Part shown: positions 1-11,176 of the stretch, one piece after another | How positions within the stretch are numbered: position 1 is the first letter of the stretch | How the letters are laid out: each line of letters begins with the position of its first letter | Source of the DNA: Gracilariopsis chorda | Taxonomy: Eukaryota; Rhodophyta; Florideophyceae; Gracilariales; Gracilariaceae | Direction: 5' to 3' | DNA: 64,000 nucleotides | Assembly: GCA_003194525.1 (NCBI GenBank) | Contig: NBIV01000308.1 | Coordinates: forward strand, 1-64,000 | The notes under the pieces: model-generated | The model's database searches: none | Seen by the model: only the letters and a program-made list of their open reading frames with translations | Told to the model about the DNA's origin: nothing | Program-made: the position numbers and the translations under genes

Positions 1-1500
1 GGGGAATGTTATCCCTTATCCCGCCGTTCCGTCTAAGGAGGGGGAGGAGAACACTCGTTTTCGAGGAACGATATCGCCGTCGCAACGGGAAACACACCGT
101 AACATACGGAACACTGACCGTGGAGCACGGAGTATGTCACGCGACACTATTCCCCCGTTCCCGGGCAGTGCTGTGCAACAGGAACCAGACGCGCAGGCCC
201 CGCAAAAGCGGCGAATACACCGTTTGTCACGGGAAAACGAGAAGCCTCACTCCAATACCGCAGCAGCGGAAAGGCAATCGCCCGATGCCTCGAAGCCGCC
301 GTTGGCGGAAGTCCCCGCGGAAGCGGTTTAATCAGGTCGATCAGACCCGCGCCTTGCGGAGAAAGGGCGCCCAGATACGCCGGCCTGACAGGGAAATACC
401 CACACCCCTCTTGGGGAAAAAGGCAGCCAAGCCGCAGTTGAAGCTTTAAGCCCTGGCTCGCAACCACCGGAAACGCCTCCCGTCGTTGACGGAATCGAAG
501 CCCCCGCTACGGGGAATAATTTGCGCCAACCCCCGCATCGCTGCGGCGAAGAACCGAGGAACTCGGGAAAAACGCGCGCCATCGCACGCTGGAAACCGGT
601 CGTACCGGACGCTGCTCCTCCTCACGGAGATGGTGCACTGCGCTTAGCGGCAATTCCCCTCAAAAGGGTGTCATCGGCACCTGCCGGCACCCCCCAGAGG
701 GGAATTTTGACCAAAATACCGGTGTACCGGAGTTAGCCCCAGGCAACCCGTCAGTAGCCGGGGACACCACGGCATCGCCGGAACGTATGGTGCAGAGCGC
801 TCGTGCGCCCGGCAGGGAGGCGGTTTGCCACCCAATCACCGTGTCGCACGGGACCCCCCAGGGGATTGTGGAAATGCCGACCCCGCAGGAGCGGTCATCT
901 TCCCGCAAACTCGCGGTTCGTGAGCTCAACCGTGAAGGCGGAGCCCAAGTCCCCCGCCGACTGGCGGTTCGCCCGCAATACCGCGAAAGCGGAAATGAAC
1001 CTGCCCCAATCGGGAATGACTTGCCGGTGAAAACTGTGGCACCACACACCCTTTTGAGGGATATCTTCCCGCATGAGCAGCGGCCGCTATCACAGCGCAC
1101 GGCAACGCCGGAGTTATCGCTGAACACCCTGCTAAGGGACATTATACCGCACAGCGGGCAGCCCCCGCAGGGAAGTACAACCACCACCCGGCACGGCCGG
1201 CAGGTCTACGAACGAGAGTTCGTAGTAGACCGACTTGTCGGACACACCTGGGACCAGGATGGTATTCTACAATACCGCGTCCACTGGTACGGGTAGGACC
1301 CCAGTGGGGATACGTGGGAGCCAATCGAACACCTCCCACGGTCGCAGGTCCTGCGATACCACCGTCAAACGGGAACTGCAGCCCCAGCCACGCTGGTTAA
1401 TGCCCAAGTTGGGTAACGTTGCCGCGCGAGCGGAGAGCGATAGGAAAGGATAACAAGGCAAGGTCCGTCGAAGACGGGGAACTCAAACGAGAATCACCGT
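1..1500. repeat. Field of short perfect hairpins (left part)
   Basis: The stretch carries many perfect 4-5 bp stems with 2-6 nt loops, often followed by AA or GA. Examples are 54-65 (ctcg/cgag), 97-109, 118-130, 405-416, 480-492 (ccgtc gtt gacgg), 502-514 (ccccg cta cgggg), 533-546, 554-566 (ccgag gaa ctcgg), 596-608 (ccggt cgt accgg), 675-686, 692-702 and 719-730. Spacing is about 20-50 bases. No continuous open frame spans the first 780 bases. I do not recognise a repeat family. The right end overlaps a broken chromodomain reading frame. Confidence 0.6.
787..1416 (+). pseudogene. Chromodomain-containing retroelement C-terminus, one nonsense codon
   Basis: One frame reads from 787 to a TAG at 1294-1296 and then on to TAA at 1414-1416. 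The last part matches a chromodomain: YEREFVVDRLVGHTWDQDG, then LQYRVHWYG, a stop, then DPSGDTWEPIEHLP and a short helix LRYH. In chromodomains the residue after the WKG-type motif is normally Tyr, so the TAG (one base from TAC/TAT) looks like a simple nonsense mutation. The N-terminal 130 residues are Pro/Arg-rich with repeats such as LAVR and TLLRDI. Such chromodomains normally end the integrase of Ty3/gypsy chromoviruses, so this is probably the 3' end of a lost element. No integrase core is visible upstream, and a host chromodomain protein cannot be excluded. Confidence 0.5.
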
Positions 1501-1890
1501 TCTAAACGGAAAAGTTTATTTAAGGGAGCAGCTAGCCCCCCACAACACTATATTACAATAGCCGGCTATGCCAGGAAAGAAGAACCGGAGACGGCGTACG
1601 CGCTTTTATCACCCATTTTCGTCTGGGAACCCTCCGCGTCCGCGGTCGTTTTCCCGTCTTAGGGGGGGGATATGTAGTGCAACGCCCTCAGGGAGGGATT
1701 CTGGGTACTTGAACGCTTTCCCGATATTATCGGTTGTGTAGTGTGTATATGAACTACGCCCCACTATGGTGGATATGGACACGTGGGACACGGTTTTGGG
1801 TCAATTGGCGGTTGGCCACAGTAGTGGATGTTGCCACGAAATGTGGAGTATTTTAGCTAATATTATTTATTATTTTCACACCCATTTCTG
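1501..1890. other. Non-coding stretch, nothing recognised
   Basis: AT-richer sequence between the broken chromodomain and the second hairpin-dense stretch. I see no domain, LTR or RNA gene in it. Confidence 0.4.
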
Positions 1891-2510
1891 GGAAGCTAGT
1901 ACTTAGTGCGACGGCGCACTGCCGTCGCACCAGTAAACCTTCCCCAACAAGGGACCCCAACCTGGGGAATTGGCTCTAGTTGTTGCTGCTTGCGCGCGTA
2001 CTCTACTCCTCCTTGGAGGGAAACGCCGTAAACCACGGGACATCTAACCCCCTTGCAAATCTAAAGAGACCCATCACTGGGAGTATAATTGTTCCAATTG
2101 CATTGGTGTTTCGCCCTGTATAGGGATATTGTTACCGGCATCGCCGTATCCATTCGTCGCTCTCGCGACTCACATCGTCCTCTCTTCCTCCTCTTCGCCC
2201 TTCCCTTTCTCCCTTTTTAGGGTAGCACCTCCCGCTATCCGCGGCCCTCGTGTGCGCATCCGCTCACACACCCCCACTTACGTGGAAACATACCTCTACC
2301 GAGGACCACATCCCGCTCACGCGGATACCGATTCTTCGCCTTCACCTCCCTGCGCAAGTCGCGACAGGTGTCCCTGGTCTTACAAACCGGCTTCGCCGTG
2401 ACACCTCTGGGAGGGCTCTACCCAACTGGGTTCACCTCGTGAGAGGAAGATCCCGAACGTCTTTCGGTGTTTTTCCCCTTTGGGGCATTGCACCACAATG
2501 CACACGCCTC
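1890..2510. repeat. Field of short perfect hairpins (right part)
   Basis: This is the same texture as 1-1500. Stems include 2211-2222 (ccct/aggg), 2274-2285 (ccac ttac gtgg), 2293-2304 (cctc tacc gagg), 2313-2324 (ccgc tcac gcgg), 2388-2398 (cggc ttc gccg), 2435-2446 (cctc gtga gagg), 2475-2485 (cccc/gggg) and 2485-2501 (gcattg/caatgc). The pattern stops at the start of the pogo-like transposase. Confidence 0.55.
1906..1930. repeat. Perfect 10-bp hairpin
   Basis: The arms gtgcgacggc (1906-1915) and gccgtcgcac (1921-1930) are exact reverse complements around the 5-nt loop gcact. It is the strongest stem in the hairpin-rich left end. Confidence 0.8.
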
Positions 2511-4214
2511 AAAATCGCAAAGAAGTTGCAAATCCTTCAAATCCTCAAAGATTGTCATAGAACCACCGCAATCATGCGGCAGTTCAACATCGCAAGTCGT
2601 ACTGTACGCAATATCAAAGCACAAGGCACGGTTTTGCTCCAGCGAGCAGACACAAACGATGACTCCCTTTCTCTCAAAGCGGTCCAGCCTGTTCTAGTAC
2701 CAAAGCTCGAACAAGTACTTCTGGAATGCCTGAACTACGCGCGTTCCGCGAAAATGCCCGTCACTTAAAATCTTCTACAGATAAGAGCGTGCATGATTCG
2801 AGATGCTATGCTGAAACTTCCCACCACCGAAAAAGACGCACGCGTTTTCCAGAAGTTTGCTGCCTCACGTGGATGGGTGGAGAAGTTTGTCAAGAGGCAT
2901 GCATTGCGGTCAGTGGAATTGCGTGGAGAAGCAAGGCAAGTTCAAATGCACCAAGTTGCAGAAGATATCACCACCCTCAGACAGAAGCTCATTAAATTTG
3001 ACAAAGATAACATCTATAACGTTGATGAAACTGGTCTTTTCTACAAGCTTCTTCCACGGATAACATACATTGGAACCTTTGAAGATCGCAAGACATTGCG
3101 CGGAAACAAAGCAATGAAGGCCAAAGATCGCGTTACGGCCTTTGTTTGTACTAATGCGTAGGGAAAACAAAAATTACCGATGGCTATCATAGGGACAGCT
3201 TAACAGCCGCGCTGTTTGTCTATTCGTCCACGTGCAGTGCCTTACTTTCATCACCGAAATGCGTGGACTGATGGAGCAACGTTTCGCCGCTGGTACATCA
3301 CGGTTTTTTTGCCTTTTATTCGCAAGACAACGTCGCGCGATGTAGCTCTACTGATGGATAACTTTTGGTCCCATGGCAAAGACATCATTCAAGCATATTC
3401 GCAGGTCACAATTTTAACTCTACTCCCGAACTGCACCTCACTTCATCAGCCAATGGAAATGGGCATTATAGCTGCATGGAAGGCGCTTCATCGTCACACT
3501 TTGCTGCATTATTTGATCCTTAATATGGAAACTAGAAAAGAAAGAAAGCGCCTGGCAATTGCCAACAAAGTGAAGGCTGGTATGAAGGGCCTGACAGAAG
3601 GCCACGACCCTCATATGTTAGACGTTTTGGAGCTAATTGTGCCCTCTTGGGATCTGGTTTCGGAAAGCACAGTCGCTCGTTGCTGGGTAAAAGCAAATAT
3701 TCTTCCTTTAGGGATACAGGCGGACATTGTCAACAAGCATGGGAAGTTGAGAGTTAACTGTAACGCAATTGACAAGAACGTTTTGAGCGATTTGATTAGG
3801 ATGGTGGACAAAATGACGATTGGCACCGGTACTGGAATGGAAGAAGCGGAAGTACAAAATGTTCAGAGACGGGATGTTGAGAGGTGGATTACTGTGGAGT
3901 CTGAGAATGATGTAGAAGAGGCTTGTGTAAATGACTCTATGCAGGTGTTAGAGGCACCACTGCCTTCAGAAGCTCCTGTTGAAGAGAGTTCAAGCGAGAA
4001 AGAGGATGCAGAAACTACTGTACCTGAGAGAAAGAATGTTCCTAACGCTGTTCATCTGGGAGATATGTTTGAGGAGCTGGAAACTTTGGCGACAGAATGT
4101 CAGGTTGGAACTGCTTTATGGCATCTTCGACGGGCAAAGAGGGCGTTTCTTGATGCGAAACATACCAGAGAGTCGACAGAACGGAGGCAGGCTCTAATTA
4201 CTAACTTTTTGTAA
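2490..4214 (+). pseudogene. pogo/Tigger-like (CENP-B related) DDE transposase, broken
   Basis: A single frame can be followed from about 2490 to TAA at 4214, interrupted by stops at 2766-2768 (TAA), 3159-3161 (TAG) and 3201-3203 (TAA). In order it shows: a CENP-B-N/psq-like helix-turn-helix (LKIAKKLQILQILKD, then TAIMRQFNIASRTVRNIK); a second CENP-B-type DNA-binding segment (FQKFAASRGWVEKFVKRH); and the DDE_1 catalytic core with NVDETGLFYKLLP (first Asp), LLMDNFWSHG (second Asp) and LPNCTSLHQPMEMGII. In that last motif the family's QPLD Asp is Glu. An acidic C-terminal tail follows. Family assignment rests on known pogo/Tigger motifs. The element mobilised itself by cut-and-paste before inactivation. 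Terminal inverted repeats were not located, and the start codon is uncertain. Confidence 0.8.
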
Positions 4215-4445
4215 ACGTGATTGACATCCGCATGTATTAATGCCGCTTCCCTATAGTGCCTACTTTTAAGGCCTCATACGGGGCGGCACTATTGAGTGGG
4301 GCCCACGGTACCTTGTGGCCGATAAAGACTCTCTGATTGGGCGCATAACGACATTTTGCGCATGGAAAGGGCTTCGTATTCAGTTTTAGCTTGATAAATG
4401 CAATCATACGTTTGCAGGGGCGCTCGCAACGAGCGTGATCCGAAA

Positions 4446-6082
4446 TCAGTCATAGTGTGTTCCCAGCCGTACGTTTAGTGTTTTTGTACCCTCTGCTAAC
4501 ACGTCCATTTTCCTAGCATCAACGACTGCCCTATCCACCGCGTCCTGAATAGAAGCTTCCGAACCGGTTCCCAAACCTGCTTCTAGGCACTCAGTTGCTC
4601 TACAGGGTCCTTTTTGGCGCCGTTGTAGCTCAGCCACTTGAAGAATGCTGAGGAAATTCAGATCGTGTCTGCCCTTAGTTTCTCATCTGACATCTCATCC
4701 ATGTGTTCGTCTCGCCTGCCTTCTGCAGGTGTTTGGCAAACTCGGATTCCATGGAGTTGAGTAACGGTTTTCTTATAAGTACCTCTGTCATGTCTTCATC
4801 GACAACGAGATAATCTACGTCTCTGAGGCGCACGGGTAGGCCGCTGTGCAGCAAAAGGACGGTCATAGAAAGTTTGTTTCTCAAAGAAGCTGTCAGGACA
4901 TCTTTTTGTGCTTTCTTAATACCCCCAAGTTCGACAGGTAATGGTGTTTTGACCCAATGGAACGGAGGAGCATGGTGCTTCCGACTAATCGAATATGGGA
5001 GACGAGATTGCGGACATATCGTCGTTCGAGTCACCAAGACCCATTGTCTGTACGTCGTCCAAGAAGATTAAGTAGCGGCAGTCTTTCTCGTTCAGGACTG
5101 CAATAGTTGTAGATCCGACAAAGGCAAGCTTGGCTCTTTTGTAGCGATTTCTCTTTTTGCGAAAACCTCGTCCAGAGGTTGATTTTGCTCCTCCTTCGGC
5201 GTGGTAGGACATTTTTTGATGAAGTGGATGACGTCGCACTCTTCTGTGTTCAGACAGCGCTTATATCAGATTTCCTTGTTCTCCTTCTTCTTTGGGAGGC
5301 TTGACTCTTTTCTCTTGCCAAGACCCTCACAGAGTGAGCGGCCGACTTAATTGGGTTTCTTTCGCGACTCCTTGCTTGCTGTGTTTGTGCAAGTACTTTG
5401 GCGGTAGATGGTCACGCTTGCGTTTCAACTTCAATGTAACAGACTGAACTGCGTGTACGTGATCAGAAAGTGTTGACAGAGTGTTAGCAAAACAATTCAG
5501 GGTTCGCTCATGCTCGGCTGTCTACATTCCTATCTGGTTACGGACCACTTGCTTGAGCTCCAGGAATTCGATGTTGTGCACGCCCTTTGTGAACTTTCAT
5601 CTATCCATTTTCTTGAGGATATCTGAGGGGTTGTGTTCGTTTAGAGCGGCGACAACATTCAGCAGAAATTTTTCAGCGGTCTCAGTGGGGTCTCTAGGAA
5701 GCGGTTTGCATATGACACCAGACGTCGCCTCTTCAACGCTACCATTCAGATCTCGGGGCGTATGGGAGAAGCAAAAGTCGACTCATTCCTTGACAGCTTC
5801 GCTTGCGGTTTCCTCTGCCTTTGATACACTGGGAATCCTGCCTAGAATACACAAACAGTGCACAAGCTTTGGCTTTGTACATTTGCAGATGGATTCGGAT
5901 TTGATTTTCTCGGTGTTTGGCCTGCCGGTGTTGGTATCTTTCACGCTTTCTTGGTATGCAGCATTAAGTTTCACAAGATGGATGATCTCAGACTGCGCGG
6001 CTTTAGCCAAACTCGGAACCTGTTGCGTCTTAAACACGCCATACATGGAAACATTCTGGTTGCAACGTCGTGATACGCTCAA
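4446..6082 (-). mobile_element. Ty3-like LTR retrotransposon remnant (gag, zinc knuckle, protease)
   Basis: Reading the minus strand from 6082 down gives a degraded Gag-like protein with several stops, then a zinc knuckle CLNTEECDVIHFIKKCP (5209-5256; spacing CX5CX3HX4C). A protease segment follows: LGDSNDDMSA, where the expected DSG is DSN, then LPVRLRDVDYLVVDEDMTEV and FAKHLQKAGE. Next comes a linker ending near 4446 (AECLEAGLGTGSEAS). All of these match, in the same order, the element at 28.9-29.7 kb in this window, so the two are one family. A frameshift near 5140 separates knuckle and protease. No polymerase, integrase or LTR is left. The long plus-strand frame at 5481-6248 is the antisense of this Gag. 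Confidence 0.65.
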
Positions 6083-6376
6083 AGCGCTTTGTCGGTCGTG
6101 TACGCTGCAAAGAGGGAATAATCGACGAGCGCTCGGAGCTGTGCGAGAACGGCGAGAAAAACGGGTAAGAATCCTCAGAACGCTGTCTCAGTTTGTCTTT
6201 TTTTGGGCAACTTTGATTTCGAGGCGGAGCTTTTATCCTGTGCTTTAGTTCTACGCGAAGCCTCTTGCTATCTGTTTCGTAGACTTTATTATTTGGTACC
6301 TGCTGGAGGCCATCGACGCCTTTGCAGGTTGTGTGAGAAGTGCTCTATGGGATTCAAACTAGTTGAGTTTGGGATA

Positions 6377-7318
6377 CTACATTGGGTAACGCTGGTTGCC
6401 CAATACGGTTGCACTAAACCACGGAAACGGACCAAAATTGCTCATTATATCAACAGTGCATTTCGACAACGGAATGAACTCTACCTCAAAGGTAGACAAG
6501 GTCACCCTTTTCTGCTTCAGAGACGTCCAAGAAACTAAACAGTTCCCAAGGTAGATGATGAGGCCTGTCACCGATTCCCTATCAGACGTTTTCCCAACCC
6601 AGTCACTATCGCAGTACTCCTTGAGATCAACCTCCTTCCCTTTCGCTGGCGCATACTGTAGCTATAGTAATTTACATCCGTTCATGTACCGGATTAATCG
6701 CTTAAACGCAACCCAATCCGCCTTAGTGGTTTACTGTTGTCTGCAAATGAGTATATTAACTAATGTAAGTACTGCTGGTCGAGTATGTGACGAAAGATAA
6801 AGCAAGGATCCGATGATGTCCTTGAACATTCTATGGTGATGCTTACCAAGGCTTCGATCGAAGCTTTCATCTCTGTTTGGAGGTATTGGCGTACATTTAT
6901 TTTTAGCATGTTCCATCGAAGAACTTTCTAATAACTTCGAGATAAGCGCAGGCTGTATCTACAGAATGATTGCTCCCTCACCGAAAAGTTCAACTCCGAA
7001 AAATGATTTTACTTCTCCAAGATCCTTCATCTTTAGTGTTGCCATAAGATCCTTCTTCATCTCCAGCACTGACCTTTTATTTGGCGAAACCATCACGGCG
7101 TCATCAGAATATACTACGATTACAACCGTTATACGGTTTTCTATTCGTATGAACGTGAATTCGTCAGAGTAGGTGTGCATAAAGCAAAGTCTCTTAAGTT
7201 CTCTTCTCCAAGTCCTCGCCCAAACGCAGTTCGAATTTTTCAAGCCATACAGTGTCCGAAGCAAAAAGAGTGCTTCTCCTTCTTGGAGGCCTAGATCAAG
7301 CCCTCGAAGGGGTATCAT
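6377..7318 (-). pseudogene. Ty1/copia reverse transcriptase and RNase H remnant
   Basis: The minus strand from 7318 reads a copia RT: LRTLYGLKNSNCVW, then VVYSDDAVMV (the YVDD active site with V to S), then MKDLGEVKSFFGVEL. A second piece (6731-6916) carries the post-RT motif MFKDIIGSLLYLSSHTRP. A third (6377-6571) carries the RNase H motif LVSWTSLKQKRVTLSTFEVEF. The pieces lie in the expected N-to-C order but in different frames, so the gene is inactive. Gag, protease, integrase and the RT N-terminus are missing. The truncation at 7318 abuts the inverted-repeat element at 7326. In life this polyprotein domain would copy element RNA into cDNA. Confidence 0.75.
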
Positions 7319-7325
7319 ATATGTT

Positions 7326-7443
7326 GGTCGCTAAACGTGTAGAGTGTTCCGGCATTGCTGGAACACACGTGTAGAGTATTCCAGCAGATCCTAGAGCATT
7401 CTTTGCTTCGCTGGCCCAGCCGTGCTGCTGTATTTTAGCGACC
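7326..7443. repeat. 118-bp element with 10-bp terminal inverted repeats
   Basis: ggtcgctaaa (7326-7335) and tttagcgacc (7434-7443) are exact reverse complements. Inside are two direct copies of cgtgtagagt(g/a)ttcc and a hairpin gtgttcc/ggaacac. ATGTT-like sequence lies outside both ends (the right one in inverse). There is no clear target-site duplication. It could be a MITE or the end of a copia LTR. Confidence 0.5.
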
Positions 7444-8002
7444 CTACACGCAAACATCAGTAAGTAGAAAGTAGTAATGCGTTCCTGCGTTGTTTCAAGT
7501 GCTTTTAGACGCCAAAAAAGAACAATTTGAGGCCCGAATTTTGGTCTGGACTCAGCTCAACATCAGACTCATACACAAACCTCACCCTCAACCTTTTGCA
7601 CTCTTTCAATGAACCATTCAACCATCATTTGCATCTAGTGAGGCGTTTGCCACTAGGTGCATATTTGGGGTAGGAAACTGCCGCCGTTAAGACCGGTTGA
7701 AGCGTTTAAAGCGTGGAAGGGAGGCGGTCAGTGTGTACCAAAGATGCTTCTGTCGTCTGTGAGCCCCACTAGAGCCTCGCTCGGATAACGGTTTCAGTCG
7801 AAAGACCTGGCGATGTCTGAATGAAAGTGCTAGACGGGAAGCTGTCGGTAGGCGACGTGCCATGCAACCGTTCCTGCAAAGGGCCAGACTGGGTACAGAG
7901 TAAAAGCATATCCCGGTTTTAGTAGCTGTCTTTTGGAAGCCCTGTAAGGATTGTACGGGCCTGCTCTTGGTTAGCGCACAAATAGATAGGCTGCTGAAAT
8001 TG
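7444..8002. other. Region 3' of ALG2, nothing recognised
   Basis: A minus-strand frame runs through 7687-8295. Its right part is out-of-frame ALG2 antisense shadow and its left part matches no family I know. The missing ALG2 C-terminus could lie here behind an unrecognised intron. Confidence 0.35.
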
Positions 8003-9218
8003 CTACACATCCGGAGTGTCTGACTGAACTCGTCGACGGCCTTCTGCGTCCATTTCAATACTCTTCTGAGGATTACGGACCAATTCCAACACAGCGCGTC
8101 TAAACTCCTCTGCAGAGTCTTTGCACAAGAATCCAAACTTAAGATGATCCACGGTCTCCAGCGGACACCCAGAGTTAACTGCGATAATTGGAACACCCGC
8201 TCCCATAGCCTCCAAGGGCACAATTCCAAAATGTTCATTGGAAGGTGTGTAAAGAAGAACAAGAGCTTCGCGAAACAAGGAACGCTGATGCTCATCTGAG
8301 ATGTTCTTTAGCATGGTGACGTGGTCTTGCAGTTTGTGAAGTTTGAAAAAGTCTCTAATCTCTTCAAAGTAGTTAACATTCTCGGCATGCCTGGTTTCAT
8401 ACCCGCCCGCTATGACAAGTCTAACGTTAGCATCATGTTGTGCTCGTAGGTACGCCAATGTTTCAACTGCAAGTAGAACGTTCTTCTTTCTCTCATACCG
8501 GTTAAGAGAAAGCAGCAGATTGGAGGGATTGCGGCCTCTTACGGCGTTTGGGAAAGACACGCATGGATAGATGAGACAGGGCTCGCTTAGCTTTGGGCAG
8601 GTGCTTGTAAAGGCGTTAGATGTGAAGCGTGAATTGCACGCCACACGAGTGGCATGCCAAAGTGAGAAGGCTTCTAAGGCATCAACGAAAGTTCGGTATA
8701 TCCGCTTCAACAAGGACTGCTGTGAATGTGGAGAGAGGCTTTGTGCTAGCAGCTTATCTGGATAGTGGCAATAGAATAATGATTTGGATCGAAACAAGGC
8801 AAGAACAAGAATTGACAAGGATACAATATCTACCACGGCAAGATCAAAGCGGCAGAACAGGCATGCGAATACAGCAAAAGTAGCGCATCGAAGCGAAGCA
8901 AGAGCGGCCTGTACACAAACAACGAAGTGTTTGGGAAAACGGCGGCTAACGAGCTGGTGGAGAGACGGGGATATGGGGCTCGAGGTTTGAAGAGGCGTAC
9001 CTGGAAGCGTCCGAACAGCGAGCGCGGTATCAGTGGAGAGATGCATTCTACTCGGACTCGCGGCGAAGGATGTGCGACATCAGCGAAACAGCGGGAGGGT
9101 CTTATTGGGTAAAAATGGTTGTCTGATGGTCCTTGTCTTGGAGAGATATAGCAGCATCGACGATGAAACGCTCGGCACCTCCAATTCCGAGATCGGGGTG
9201 GATGAAGATGACGTGCAT
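8003..9218 (-). CDS. ALG2: ALG2: alpha-1,3/1,6-mannosyltransferase of N-glycan assembly
   Basis: ALG2 adds the second and third mannoses to the dolichol-linked oligosaccharide on the cytosolic face of the ER (known family role). From ATG at 9218 the protein opens with the GT4 N-terminal motif FIHPDLGIGGAER. Exon 1 ends at 9001 after RSLFGRFQ, and exon 2 (8908-8003) continues AALASLRCATF. Later motifs are LFYCHYPDKLLA, SLNRYERKKNVLLA, IAGGYETRHAENVNYF and YTPSNEHFGIVPLEAMG, then AVNSGCPLETV. Predicted length is about 374 residues against about 416 in human, so the C-terminus is short or a 3' exon is missed. Exon 1 changes frame at the A5 run 9111-9115 (T5 in sense): TTIFT precedes and PSRCF follows in the next frame, and one more T would join them. 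This may be a sequencing error or a true lesion. A start at a later in-frame Met would remove the essential GGAER loop. Confidence 0.85.
8909..9000 (-). other. Spliceosomal intron in ALG2 (92 bp, phase 0)
   Basis: In sense the exon ends CAG, the intron begins GTACGC and ends TTTGTGTACAG, and the next exon starts GCC. Removing it joins GRFQ to AALASLR in frame, exactly where ALG2 homologues are continuous. Confidence 0.75.
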
Positions 9219-9743
9219 GACGGAGAGAGGCTTGCTGCGGAAACATACAAGCGGTGCGTGAGAGGTGGCTAGTTGGGTGATCAGAAGTGGATCGAAACTT
9301 TGCTGTACGAAAATTGATTGTTCTAACCTTGATGCCGCACGTGATAGGGTATCTAACTAGAGCGTACAATCGAAATGATGCGACAAATGCACATAGTGCG
9401 CCAAGAAGTTACGCCAGTGCTCGATGTGCAAGAGAAAGCGAGCTCCGTACATAAGCGGTGTACAATCATGTACGACAATGTGGCTACCTGAAGGTTACAA
9501 TATTTGCCCAGCTGCTGTATAATCGAGTACTGAGCGGTCGTTGGTAGTCTCACCGCCCTATGGGTGATTACAAATAGGGACAAAGAAGACTACAGCCTGG
9601 GACTCGTATCAATCTGACAATCACTTGATGACAAAAATGACGTGCAGATTCGGCTCACTGGATTCTCATAAATCATACAAACGATACTTCAAAAACAAAT
9701 TAACTTATACAAAGAACAACAAGCGCCTTGACGGTATGCATGA
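9219..9743. other. Intergenic region, nothing recognised
   Basis: Holds the ALG2 upstream region and the sequence 3' of the heat-shock pseudogene. No promoter motif stands out. Confidence 0.4.
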
Positions 9744-10230
9744 TCACAACTCAACCGAGATCTTCCTGGGTTCATGTCTCTGCATGACGGGGATGCGAAG
9801 CGCAAGCACGCCGTCTCGATACTCGCTGATAGCGATGTTGGGAATATCAGCATCATGCCCCAACCTGAGCTCCAGGTCGTAGTTGACCATTTCGCGTTTC
9901 TCTTCCTCCGTTCTGACAAAAGACTTTTCAAAGCGCTTGGCGGCAATGGCGGGGTGATGACCGTGTACTTCGATATTGATGTCGTTCTTTTCGACGCCGG
10001 GTATCTCGACCTAAAAATAACCCTCCATCTTGTCTGACTCAAAGTATTAGTTGGGCTCTACAACCGGAGTGGAAGCCTCCTCTTCCTTCCCCACAGCGCA
10101 CCGGCGCCATAGGTGATGGCCGTGGCCGTGATGGCCATTATGGCCATGTCCATGGCCCCAGAAAAGAGGCAGCGGAGCAGCTAAAGTGCGTGCGATGTTT
10201 GGGAATATGAGAACGTTAAGCAGCGAAGGT
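9744..10230 (-). pseudogene. Small heat-shock protein (Hsp20/alpha-crystallin) pseudogene 1
   Basis: Minus strand, read from about 10230 to TGA at 9744. It has an N-terminal SLLNVLIFPNIART, a His/Gly-rich segment WGHGHGHNGHHGHGHH, then EEEASTPVVEPN, a TAA stop (10047-10049), YFESDKMEGYF, a TAG stop (10011-10013), VEIPGVEKNDINIEVHG, RFEKSFVRTEEEKREM, ISEYRDGVLALRIPVM and a C-terminal KISVEL containing the IXI motif. The whole alpha-crystallin fold is therefore present in one frame with only two nonsense codons, both at positions where Tyr or a hydrophobic residue is expected. No ATG is found at the expected start. sHSPs are ATP-independent holdases; this copy cannot make a full protein unless the stops are read through. 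Confidence 0.7.
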
Positions 10231-11165
10231 GATGAAGGACGCGTGATAGGGATGGATGTCCTGGCGGGTGCGTGCGAACGGTAAGCACGGGTTGTGAAGT
10301 GAGGAAGGTTTCAGGCGGTGCGGTGCAGACAGCTGACGCATGTACGCTTCGTTGGAGCAGATGATACACCACGACGTCAATGATCAATTCAGCGGTTGCA
10401 CATGAAATGCAGAGCGCCGCAGGGCCGCTGGCGGCGACGGAATGGAAGCCTCCGCCAACCGCATGCGCGCAACTTGGGAGATGCACTCGGAGTTTTCTTT
10501 GGTTCGGCTGCAGTCAGGTGGAACCAATTGCGGACGGCCGAGTGGAGAGAGCTCATGTCTGTTTGAACTGATAAAAATTCGGGAAGCACCGAGAATAGTT
10601 GCGTGCCCCTCCAGCGCTCGAGCCCCTTACTGCCTGCTTGTACCGACGTCTGGGTGCCTCTCGATCTTGCTCTCCAACCTTTCTGTGCCTCTCTGACCCC
10701 GTTTCTCACTTGCATAATGCCACCATCATGTCTCCCTCCCTCCTACTCACAGCATCTATGAGAGCGCTGCCTCTCTCACTGCCTCCTGTCTCACCCTCTC
10801 TCATCTCATCCTCCCTCCACTCACCACTTTACACAATTCAACTCTTCTGAAGCTCATTGTTATCAACTAAATTCATAATGCCAGTGTTCTGTGCATCTCG
10901 CTTCGCTCCGTACACTTTTTTCGTCGAGACCAAGAATTCCGCCATATCCCATAACGCAGCTATGTAATGCAAGTACAAAAGGTGGCTTGCTTGCATTTGA
11001 TTTGGTTCGATGCATAGGTCGTTTTGCATTTCGTATGTGGTCATTTTCGTAGTCACACTCTTGGGTGATTATTACGTTGCTATGCAGAGGTTGCGAGCTA
11101 TTACATGGCAGGGCTATTACGATTGCGTGGCTACTGGATTAATGATTAGGGCTGACTCTCCTCCT
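10231..11165. other. Intergenic region between divergent sHSP pseudogenes
   Basis: CT-rich stretches (about 10660-10830) and short frames without recognisable domains. Nothing firm is seen. Confidence 0.4.
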
Positions 11166-11176
11166 TTGGAAAGGCT

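Noticed and set aside
5481..6248. 255-aa plus-strand reading frame
   Set aside because: It is the antisense of the Gag remnant on the minus strand and has no domain of its own.
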